Positions 1 through 7,031 of a stretch of DNA of 23,197 nucleotides are shown in pieces. The position numbers and the translations under genes are program-made. Within the stretch, counting starts at the first letter, position 1. The number at the start of each line of letters is the position of its first letter. The notes beneath the pieces were generated by a model, which had not been told where the DNA came from, searched no databases, and was given only the letters and a program-made list of their open reading frames with translations. Where the stretch lies: the NCBI GenBank assembly GCA_963643985.1, contig CAVINP010000024.1, positions 1 to 23,197 on the forward strand. Reading direction: 5' to 3'. The stretch comes from SFTH01 sp963643985 (lineage in GTDB: Bacteria > Bacillota > Clostridia > Christensenellales > Aristaeellaceae).

Positions 1-23
1 AAACGCAGCAGCTTTATGCAAAA

Positions 24-896
24 TTACCTCTCGTTTCCCAGGCAGAACAGCGCCAGCGTGCCGGGACCGGAGTGCGCACCTACGACCGGGCCACAGTAGT
101 TGACGATTACTTCGGGCACACCCAGCTCCTTCTTGAGCGTGTCGGCGATGGCGTTGGCTTCGTCCAGGCAGCCGCCGTGGCTGATAGCCATCGGATACTT
201 CGTCGGCTCGATGGCGCGGTTTTTGACCTCGGTGATCAGGCGCTTGATGGAAGCCTTGCGTCCGCGGGCCTTGTCCACCAGTTTGAGAAGGCCGTCATTG
301 TCCACGTGCATTACGGGCTTGATGCCCAGCACCGTGCCAATCAGCGCCGAGGTCGCGCTCACGCGGCCGCCGCGCTTGAGGTGCATCAGATCGTCCACCG
401 TGAACCAGTGGCAGATGTGCAGCTTGTTTTCTTCACAATAGTCGCGCACCTCTTCGATGCTCCTGCCGGCGGCCTTCTGCTGCCAGCAGAGATAGACGAG
501 CAGACCCTCGCCCAGGGAGGCGCAGAGCGTATCGACCGTATAGATCTTGCGCTCGGGATACTTTTCGCGCAATACCTGCGCCGCCAGTTCACCTGCGGAA
601 TAGGTGCCGCTCAGACCCGAGGAAAAGCCGATGTAGAGTATGTCCTTGCCGGCCTGCAGTACAGGCTCCATCTCGACCTCAAATGCGTGCTGGTTGACCG
701 CCGAGGTCTTGACCTCCGTGGCCTTGGGCAGCATCTCATACAGCTGCGTGTAGCTGATGTTCTTTTCATCCAGAGTATTGACATAGCTCTTGCCGTTCAT
801 CGTCAGCGTCAGCGGCAGGACCGTAAGCTCCATTTTCTCGACCAGCGCCATGGGCAGGTCGCAGCTGGAATCCGTAAAGAGTACATATTCGGCCAA
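24..896 (-). CDS. DegV family fatty-acid-binding protein
   Basis: DegV/FakB-type protein of about 290 residues. Members bind a single fatty acid and, where the FakA kinase is present, present it for phosphorylation to acyl-phosphate for phospholipid synthesis; no fakA is visible here, so the partner is unknown. Visible hallmarks are the N-terminal YVLFTDSSCDLP strand, the VKTSAVN ligand-site motif, GFSSGLSGTY, HLKRGGRVSA and a C-terminal GAHSGPGTLALF. I chose the TTG at 896 rather than the ATG at 920 (or 917). The ATG has no Shine-Dalgarno site and would sit about 3 nt after the predicted transcription start. The TTG has GAGGTG nine bases upstream and gives MAEYVLFTDSS, the usual family N-terminus. 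Family assignment is firm; the start is inferred. It is the last gene of the minus-strand block and has its own promoter. Confidence 0.93.
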   Translation of the reverse strand: MAEYVLFTDSSCDLPMALVEKMELTVLPLTLTMNGKSYVNTLDEKNISYTQLYEMLPKATEVKTSAVNQHAFEVEMEPVLQAGKDILYIGFSSGLSGTYSAGELAAQVLREKYPERKIYTVDTLCASLGEGLLVYLCWQQKAAGRSIEEVRDYCEENKLHICHWFTVDDLMHLKRGGRVSATSALIGTVLGIKPVMHVDNDGLLKLVDKARGRKASIKRLITEVKNRAIEPTKYPMAISHGGCLDEANAIADTLKKELGVPEVIVNYCGPVVGAHSGPGTLALFCLGNER

Positions 897-904
897 AGCG
901 AAAT

Positions 905-913
905 CCACCTCGC
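905..913 (-). promoter_or_regulatory. Ribosome binding site deciding the degV start
   Basis: On the minus strand this reads GCGAGGTGG, a good match to the anti-Shine-Dalgarno sequence, with nine bases between GAGGTG and the in-frame TTG at 896. It lies downstream of the ATGs at 920 and 917, so it can only serve the TTG start. Confidence 0.55.
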
Positions 914-929
914 TCATCATTTTTAGTAT

Positions 930-959
930 ATACTACCACACATTGATCGCATGGGTCAA
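930..959 (-). promoter_or_regulatory. Predicted degV promoter
   Basis: Minus strand: -35 TTGACC (959-954), 18-bp spacer, -10 TAGTAT (935-930), preceded by TGG that forms an extended -10. Transcription would start near 923, giving a leader of about 27 nt to the TTG start at 896. Confidence 0.5.
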
Positions 960-1006
960 CAGATATAGTATGGCGAAATGTATAATATAATATTAAATCT
1001 GGAATG

Positions 1007-1027
1007 ATCTGGTTTTTAAAACCAGAT
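1007..1027 (-). terminator. Palindrome at the end of the secreted-protein gene, possible terminator
   Basis: ATCTGGTTTT, one central base, then AAAACCAGAT forms a 21-bp palindrome touching the stop codon at 1028-1030. A second AATCTGG copy (996-1002) could pair instead with CCAGATT at 1022-1028, followed on the minus strand by an A/T-rich run. No clean U-tract follows, so the terminator call is tentative. Confidence 0.4.
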
Positions 1028-1588
1028 TCAGAATTTCAGACTCTCCAGCGAGGCACTGATCTGCGCATCGGTCAGGCCGCTCGTGCCCACGCAGAGCAGC
1101 TTTGCGCCGTTGGAGAAAAAGTAGATGCGGTACTCGCGCTCCTGAATCGAGCATGCAAAGGCGGCGCAGCTCACATCGCCGAACTGCAGTGCCGTGACGG
1201 ATGCACCTTCGCCCAGAATATCCCTTGCCGCTTCGCTCGCCGCCGTGACGCAGTCCGTCTCGGAGTCGCACACGGCCAGCAGCATCATCGAACCGTCATC
1301 GTCCGTCGCCACGGCCAGTGTCTTTGCCGTATCCTCAAAGTCGTCCTGCACCGCCGCCTCGTAGCCGACCAGTGAGTCCTCGTCCATCAGCGTCAGACCG
1401 TAGGGCAGGTTGATTGTAAGTTCGTCACAGCTGAAGGCCTCACCGGCCGGAATCGGCGTGGGGGAGGGTGTGGGAGAAGCCGTCGGAGTGACCGTCGCGG
1501 CTACAGTCGCATCCGCCGCCGTAGGCTCGGCCAGTGCATAAGTGCCTATCAGCGCAAGGCACATCAGTGCAATCATGAATTTCTTCAT
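1028..1588 (-). CDS. Small secreted protein of unknown function with a Thr/Pro/Ser linker
   Basis: I do not recognise a family for this 186-residue protein. It starts at MKKFMIALM with GCGAGG a short distance upstream; an upstream GTG would place extra charged residues before the signal peptide. Residues 1-20 form a classic Sec signal peptide ending in ALA, without a lipobox, so release by signal peptidase I is expected. Residues about 33-47 are a TPTASPTPSPTPIP spacer typical of surface or secreted proteins in Clostridia. The rest is a compact alpha/beta domain of about 135 residues with several cysteines, which could form disulfides. It lies between clpX and degV on the same strand; no promoter of its own is evident, so read-through from clpX past a hairpin is possible. 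The C-terminus ends in QISASLESLKF, resembling small stress-type domains with a final helix, but I assign no function. Confidence 0.8.
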   Translation of the reverse strand: MKKFMIALMCLALIGTYALAEPTAADATVAATVTPTASPTPSPTPIPAGEAFSCDELTINLPYGLTLMDEDSLVGYEAAVQDDFEDTAKTLAVATDDDGSMMLLAVCDSETDCVTAASEAARDILGEGASVTALQFGDVSCAAFACSIQEREYRIYFFSNGAKLLCVGTSGLTDAQISASLESLKF

Positions 1589-1612
1589 TATAAAAACCTC
1601 GCTTATATGATA

Positions 1613-1633
1613 AGACTCCCGCGCGGGGAGTCT
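1613..1633 (-). terminator. Hairpin after clpX, probable terminator
   Basis: AGACTCCC, five-base loop, GGGAGTCT: a perfect 8-bp GC-rich stem starting 13 bp past the clpX stop. On the minus strand it is followed by TATCATATAAG, without a strong U-run, so termination may be partial and feed the downstream gene. Confidence 0.5.
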
Positions 1634-1645
1634 CATCGTTACGGA

Positions 1646-2932
<1,287 letters not shown>

Positions 2933-2935
2933 GAT

Positions 2936-3520
2936 TTATCTCCTCGGGGCAATGATTTCGTCGATCAGACCATAGCTCAGGGCCTCTTCAGAGGTGAGGT
3001 AGTGGTCGCGCTCGACGTCCTTTTCGATGGTCTTGAGCGGCTTGCCGGTGTTCTGCGCCAGCAACTCGTTCATCGTCTTCTTGATCTTGAGAATCTGGTC
3101 GGCCTGGATCTGAATATCCGTGGCCTGACCGCGTGCTCCGCCGAGCGGCTGATGGATCATGATCTCGGCATGCGGCAGCGCCTTGCGCTTGCCCTTGGCA
3201 CCGGCCGCCAGCAGGAATGCGCCCATCGAGGCGGCCATGCCGATGCACAGCGTGGAGACCTCACACTTGAGGTAGCGCATCGTGTCATAGATCGCCATGC
3301 CGGCAGAGACCGAGCCGCCGGGGCTGTTGATGTAGAGCATGATGTCCGCATCCGGATCTTCCATTTCCAGGAAAAGCATCTGCGCGACGACCACGTTTGC
3401 CACGCTGTCATCGATCTCGCCGCCCAGGAAGATGATGCGATCCTTCAGCAGGCGGGAATAGATGTCGTAGCTGCGCTCACCGCGCGAGGTCTGTTCAATA
3501 ACATAGGGCACCAGAGTCAT
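2936..3520 (-). CDS. clpP: ATP-dependent Clp protease proteolytic subunit ClpP
   Basis: ClpP serine peptidase, 194 residues, which forms the double-heptamer degradation chamber used by ClpX (encoded next) and other Clp ATPases. The catalytic triad is visible: S98 in GMAASMG, H123 in MIHQP and D172 in RDHYLT. The oxyanion SPGGSV motif is at 66-71. I start at MTLVPYV (3520) because GGAGGT lies 7 bases upstream; an in-frame ATG 21 bases earlier would overlap that site and adds residues not typical of the family. It is transcribed from its own 17-bp-spaced promoter downstream of tig. No CtsR heptad operator is seen near it. Confidence 0.99.
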   Translation of the reverse strand: MTLVPYVIEQTSRGERSYDIYSRLLKDRIIFLGGEIDDSVANVVVAQMLFLEMEDPDADIMLYINSPGGSVSAGMAIYDTMRYLKCEVSTLCIGMAASMGAFLLAAGAKGKRKALPHAEIMIHQPLGGARGQATDIQIQADQILKIKKTMNELLAQNTGKPLKTIEKDVERDHYLTSEEALSYGLIDEIIAPRR

Positions 3521-3543
3521 GGCGCACACCTCCCAACGCATTG

Positions 3544-3572
3544 ATTATAATCCAAACAAAAGCTGTTTGCAA
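3544..3572 (-). promoter_or_regulatory. Predicted clpP-clpX promoter
   Basis: Minus strand: TTGCAA (3572-3567), 17-bp spacer, TATAAT (3549-3544), about 24 bases before the clpP start. This is the same -35/-10 pair as in front of rpsT. It shows that clpPX need not depend on the tig promoter. Confidence 0.75.
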
Positions 3573-3574
3573 GT

Positions 3575-3623
3575 ATTACGCCCGCAGCACAGAAAACAAG
3601 AATACAGCGGCTGCGGGCGTAAT
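3575..3623 (-). terminator. Perfect 14-bp inverted repeat after tig, likely terminator
   Basis: ATTACGCCCGCAGC at 3575-3588 and its exact reverse complement at 3610-3623, separated by 21 bases. It lies 27 bp past the tig stop and 2 bp before the clpP -35 box. It lacks a U-tract on the minus strand, so it could be a terminator or a protein-binding site. Confidence 0.55.
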
Positions 3624-3650
3624 CCATGGTATATTACGTATTATGCGAAA

Positions 3651-4931
3651 TTATTCGGCGTTGTTCTTCAGGAACTCCAGCGTCTTCTGCAGCGCGGCGA
3701 TCTCGGCAAAGTAGGCCTTGTCGCCGTCGGAGAGGCTCGCCTTGAAGTCTTCGGCGCTCTGCTTGCCCTGCTCGGCGTACTTGGCGATCTCGGCATCGAT
3801 CTCGGCCTCGTCAGCCTGAATGTTTTCGGCATTCTTCACGGCCTCGAGCACCAGCTGCGTCTTCACGCGCTCCTGGGCAGGCTCCTTGTACATTTCGCGG
3901 GCCTGTTCGCGGGTCTGGCCGGTGTACTTGAAGTAGTCATCCAGCTTCAGCCCCTGATACATCATGCGCATTTCCATGTCGCGGAACATGTTGTCGATCT
4001 GATCCTCGATCATGGCCTGCGGGATGTCCACCTTGGCGTTTTCGGAAACCTTCTCGATCACTTCGTTCTCAAAGGCAGCCTCGGCGCGGTTGTCGGCCTG
4101 CTTCTCCAGACGCTCGCGGATCTCGGCCTGATACTCTTCAACGGTGTTGGCCGTCTCGGAAACTTCCTTCACGAAGTCCTCATCCAGCTCGGGCATTTCC
4201 TTTTCGCGGATGCCGTTGATGTGCACATGGAAGACCACGGCCTTGCCGGCCAGCTCCTGCGCATGATACTGCTCGGGGAAGGTGACGTTCACATCGACGT
4301 CCGCACCGACCTCGGTGCCGACCAGCTGATCCTCAAAGCCCGGGATGAAGGAACCGGAGCCCAGCACCAGTTCGTAGTTGTCGGCGGTGCCGCCTTCGAA
4401 CTGCTCTTCGCCCAGGAAGCCCTTGTAGTTGATGTCCACCTGGTCATCCAGCTTGGCGGGACGCTCGACGGCGACCCAGCGGGAAGCACGGTCGCGTGCA
4501 CGCTCGATTTCTGCCTTCACGTCATCCTCGGTGACCTCATCCACGGTCTTGACCAGACCCAGATGCTTGTACTCGCCCAGCTCCACGTCGGGGCGCACGA
4601 ACACTTCGACGGTGAACTTGAGTTCCTTGCCGCGGCCGATCTCCTGAACATCCAGCTCGGGACGGTCAACGACTTCGACATTGTGCTCCTTCAGCGCGGC
4701 CTGATAGATCTCGGGGAAGATCGCGTCGAAGGCTTCCTCATAAAAAACGCTCTCGCCGTAGTGAGCCTCGATCACCTTCATGGGTGCCTTGCCCTTGCGG
4801 AAGCCGGGAATGTTGATGTTCTTCACCATCTTGCGATAGGCCTTGGCAATACCCTCTTCAAACTTTTCGGGTTCAACGGTAAAGCCCAGCTTGACCTTGT
4901 TGGAAGACAGCTTTTCAAAAGTGGTAGTCAT
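3651..4931 (-). CDS. tig: Trigger factor (ribosome-associated chaperone)
   Basis: Trigger factor, 426 residues. It binds the ribosome exit tunnel and holds nascent chains, with peptidyl-prolyl isomerase activity. The ribosome-binding signature GFRKGKAP is at 43-50. The FKBP-type isomerase domain covers about residues 150-245, including GSGSFIPGFEDQLVG, followed by a charged helical C-terminal chaperone region. The start MTTTFEKLSS is set by AGGAGGAG just upstream; the frame stays open for another 54 residues, but these contain the promoter region. The gene precedes clpP and clpX as in many Firmicutes, linking folding and degradation. It is divergent from the aldo/keto reductase. Confidence 0.98.
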   Translation of the reverse strand: MTTTFEKLSSNKVKLGFTVEPEKFEEGIAKAYRKMVKNINIPGFRKGKAPMKVIEAHYGESVFYEEAFDAIFPEIYQAALKEHNVEVVDRPELDVQEIGRGKELKFTVEVFVRPDVELGEYKHLGLVKTVDEVTEDDVKAEIERARDRASRWVAVERPAKLDDQVDINYKGFLGEEQFEGGTADNYELVLGSGSFIPGFEDQLVGTEVGADVDVNVTFPEQYHAQELAGKAVVFHVHINGIREKEMPELDEDFVKEVSETANTVEEYQAEIRERLEKQADNRAEAAFENEVIEKVSENAKVDIPQAMIEDQIDNMFRDMEMRMMYQGLKLDDYFKYTGQTREQAREMYKEPAQERVKTQLVLEAVKNAENIQADEAEIDAEIAKYAEQGKQSAEDFKASLSDGDKAYFAEIAALQKTLEFLKNNAE

Positions 4932-4977
4932 TTGGATTCTCCTCCTAATAATTGCACATGACAATTCAATCCTATGC

Positions 4978-5006
4978 AGTTTAGCACAATTTGCCGATAT
5001 TTTCAA
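4978..5006 (-). promoter_or_regulatory. Predicted tig promoter
   Basis: Minus strand: TTGAAA (5006-5001), 17-bp spacer ending in TGC, TAAACT (4983-4978). This is an extended -10 promoter about 47 bases before the tig start. Confidence 0.7.
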
Positions 5007-5082
5007 CTGTCGGATGTAAAATAATAGTAGAGAAATATCTGCACGGCAGATGAAATCCGGATTGTTAACAATAAACTGTATC

Positions 5083-5112
5083 TTGCGGAGCACACGCAGG
5101 CTATGTTATAAT
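5083..5112 (+). promoter_or_regulatory. Predicted promoter of the aldo/keto reductase operon
   Basis: Extended -10 TGTTATAAT (TATAAT at 5107-5112) with a weak -35 TTGCGG at 5083-5088 and an 18-bp spacer. It is divergent from the tig promoter, with about 77 bp between the two -35 elements. Confidence 0.6.
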
Positions 5113-5145
5113 GTGATCGGGGAGTATACATCGGGAGGAAACAGT

Positions 5146-6330
5146 ATGATATTCAATGATTTTCAGGGCGAGAAGCTCTCCATGCTGGGCTTCGGCATGA
5201 TGCGCCTGCCGCTTGGCGCGGACGGCGAGATCGATCAGGACCGCGTGCAGACGATGGTGGACGATGCCGTCGCGGCCGGCGTCAACTATTTCGATACCGC
5301 ATGGCCGTATCACGGCGGCAAGTCCGAGCTGTCCGTGGGCAAGGCGCTGGCCAAATATCCGCGTGAAAAATGGAATCTGGCCGACAAATTCCCGGGGCAT
5401 CAGATCAGCGAGAGCTATGATCCCAAAGGCGTGTTTGAAAAGCAGCTGGCAAAGTGCGGTGTCAACTGTTTTGATTTCTACCTTCTGCACAACGTCAACG
5501 AGCAGTCAATCAATACCTATCTTGACGAGCGCTGGGGCATCATCGACTACTTTATCGAGCAGAAGCGACTGGGACGTATCCGCCATCTGGGCTTTTCCAC
5601 CCACGCCCGCGTGGAGACGATGAAGGCCTTCCTGGATCGCTGCGGCAAGGATATGGAGTTCTGCCAGATTCAGCTGAACTATCTGGACTGGACGCTGCAG
5701 AGCGCGAAAGAAAAATGCGAACTGCTGGCCGGGTACGGCGTTCCCGTCTGGGTCATGGAGCCGCTGCGCGGCGGCAAACTGGCCAGGCTGCCCGAGCAGC
5801 TTCAGGAGAAGCTCGAAGCCCTGCGCCCCGGCGTGAGCGCGGCAGAGTGGGCACTGGATTTCCTGAAGGGCATCCCCAATGTCACCGTGGTGCTCAGCGG
5901 CATGTCCACGCCGGAGCAGATGCGCGAAAATATCCGCACATTTGAAAGCCGCAGGACGTTGACGGCGGATGAGCAGAAGGTGCTCCTTGAGGTCGCCGAG
6001 GGCATGAAGCAGTCGCTGCCCTGCACCGGCTGCCGCTACTGCTGCGACGGCTGCCCGATGGGGCTGAACATACCGTTGCTCATCTCCTACTACAATGACA
6101 TGCGCTTCTATGCCAGCAGCAACGTGGGCATGGCCATCGATGCGCTGCCCGAGGACAAGCGCCCGAGCGCCTGCATCGGCTGCGGTGCATGTGCACAGAT
6201 CTGCCCGCAGAACATTGACGTGCCGGCAGCCATGGCGGACTTTGCCGATCGCCTGAGCAAGGTGCCCTCCTGGGCGCAGATCTGCAGGGAGCGCGAGGAA
6301 GCCGCACGCAGACTGGAAGGCAAGGCATGA
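5146..6330 (+). CDS. Aldo/keto reductase with C-terminal 4Fe-4S ferredoxin domain
   Basis: 394-residue oxidoreductase of the aldo/keto reductase superfamily fused to a ferredoxin-like module; the substrate is unknown. The NAD(P)H barrel covers about residues 1-275 with catalytic residues D50, Y55, K81 (ADKFP) and H115 (LLHNV). The C-terminal part has two cysteine clusters, CTGCRYCCDGC (293-303) with a following P, and CIGCGACAQIC (343-353) with a following P, as in two 4Fe-4S clusters. Such proteins are common in anaerobic Clostridia. The start ATG follows GGAGGAA by five bases. Its stop overlaps the start of the DUF523 gene, so the two are co-translated. Confidence 0.95.
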   Translation: MIFNDFQGEKLSMLGFGMMRLPLGADGEIDQDRVQTMVDDAVAAGVNYFDTAWPYHGGKSELSVGKALAKYPREKWNLADKFPGHQISESYDPKGVFEKQLAKCGVNCFDFYLLHNVNEQSINTYLDERWGIIDYFIEQKRLGRIRHLGFSTHARVETMKAFLDRCGKDMEFCQIQLNYLDWTLQSAKEKCELLAGYGVPVWVMEPLRGGKLARLPEQLQEKLEALRPGVSAAEWALDFLKGIPNVTVVLSGMSTPEQMRENIRTFESRRTLTADEQKVLLEVAEGMKQSLPCTGCRYCCDGCPMGLNIPLLISYYNDMRFYASSNVGMAIDALPEDKRPSACIGCGACAQICPQNIDVPAAMADFADRLSKVPSWAQICREREEAARRLEGKA

Positions 6331-6776
6331 AACCCTGCGTGCTGATAAGCGCGTGCCTGCTGGGCCTGAACTGCCGCTATGCCGGAGACGGCAAGCGCAT
6401 GGACGGACTGGATGTGCTGATGGATCGCGCGCAGCTCATTCCCGCGTGTCCGGAGATCTACGGCGGACTGCCCACGCCTCGCACCCCCGCAGAACGGCGC
6501 GGCGACCGCGTCATCAACCGCGAGGGCACGGATGTGACGGCGCAGTACTGGCGTGGTGCAGAGGAAGCGCTGAAGCTGGCAAGGCTCTTTGACGTGAAGT
6601 GTGCTCTGTTGAAGGAGCGCAGCCCTTCCTGCGGCTCCGGAGAGATCTACGACGGCAGCTTTACGGGCCGGCGTATCGCGGGTGACGGCGTCACGGCGGA
6701 ACTTCTGAAGAAAAACGGCATTCGTGTCTTTGGCGAAACGGGGCTTGATGAACTGGTCGCGTTTCTGTCAAACTAA
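6327..6776 (+). CDS. DUF523 family protein
   Basis: 149 residues matching the short DUF523 (YbbK-like) family of unknown function. Recognisable parts are the N-terminal VLISACLLGLNCRY, CPEIYGGLPTPR, and the conserved LLKERSPSCGSGEIYDGSF block. Several conserved cysteines (C4, C10, C16 and those in CPE and SPSCG) suggest metal or Fe-S binding, which is inference. The ATG overlaps the reductase stop by 4 bp (ATGA), so it is translationally coupled to an iron-sulfur redox enzyme. An intrinsic terminator follows directly. Confidence 0.92.
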   Translation: MKPCVLISACLLGLNCRYAGDGKRMDGLDVLMDRAQLIPACPEIYGGLPTPRTPAERRGDRVINREGTDVTAQYWRGAEEALKLARLFDVKCALLKERSPSCGSGEIYDGSFTGRRIAGDGVTAELLKKNGIRVFGETGLDELVAFLSN

Positions 6777-6784
6777 AATACAAC

Positions 6785-6815
6785 AAAAGAGACTGCCTGT
6801 GCGGCGGTCTCTTTT
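6785..6815 (+). terminator. Rho-independent terminator after the DUF523 gene
   Basis: AAAAGAGACTGCC, short loop, GGCGGTCTCTTTT: a near-perfect 13-bp stem with one G-U pair. It has flanking A and T runs, so it can act in both directions. Confidence 0.85.
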
Positions 6816-6824
6816 GCGTGTACG

Positions 6825-6836
6825 GAAACCGTTTTC
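6825..6836. promoter_or_regulatory. LacI/CcpA-like operator palindrome
   Basis: GAAACCGTTTTC is a perfect GAAA-n-CG-n-TTTC palindrome, the core of LacI/GalR-family operators and of catabolite-responsive elements. It matches all the fixed inner positions of the cre consensus and misses only the two outermost bases. It lies about 79 bp upstream of the -35 box of a sugar transporter operon, so sugar- or catabolite-dependent control is inferred. Confidence 0.6.
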
Positions 6837-6914
6837 GAAATGGAGGTTAAGAATATTCCGCAATCCATATTCTTTCATCGGAAAATTTTATACAAAAAGA
6901 ATGAAGAATGGTGC

Positions 6915-6943
6915 TTGACTGTAAAACCTTACTGTGTTAAAAT
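6915..6943 (+). promoter_or_regulatory. Predicted promoter of the sugar ABC operon
   Basis: TTGACT (6915-6920), 17-bp spacer, TAAAAT (6938-6943) with a TGT extended -10. The leader to the start codon would be about 80 nt. Confidence 0.75.
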
Positions 6944-6967
6944 TTATGTGTTAAAACAATTGTGGCA

Positions 6968-6999
6968 TAATGCGGGGACGGAGACGTGATCCCGCATTA
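6968..6999 (+). other. Inverted repeat in the leader of the sugar-binding-protein gene
   Basis: TAATGCGGG and CCCGCATTA, a perfect 9-bp pair with a 14-base loop, about 25-50 bases after the predicted transcription start. No T-run follows, so it is more likely an operator or an mRNA-stabilising 5' stem than a terminator. Confidence 0.5.
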
Positions 7000-7031
7000 A
7001 AATATGCACGACAAAACAAGGAGGTTCCCGT

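Larger units (their letters stand above)
6816..7031 (+). promoter_or_regulatory. Control region of the sugar ABC operon
   Basis: This 216-bp stretch holds no gene. It contains a LacI/CcpA-like palindrome (6825-6836), a strong promoter (6915-6943), a repeated TGTGTTAAAA (6933-6942 and 6947-6956), a 9-bp inverted repeat in the leader (6968-6976 with 6991-6999) and the AAGGAGG site (7018-7024). The stretch 6838-6914 is A/T-rich with nothing else I can support. Confidence 0.7.

Noticed and set aside
72..926. Long open frame on the plus strand opposite degV
   Set aside because: It mirrors the real gene in a GC-rich region, lacks a ribosome site and has His/Gln/Arg-rich composition typical of antisense frames.
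6724..6918. Possible 64-residue protein upstream of the sugar operon
   Set aside because: It starts inside the DUF523 gene, reads through a terminator, and has no Shine-Dalgarno site.
6816..7031. CRISPR, tRNA or known riboswitch in the largest intergenic region
   Set aside because: No repeat-spacer periodicity, cloverleaf or conserved riboswitch core was found; only small palindromes and a promoter are present.
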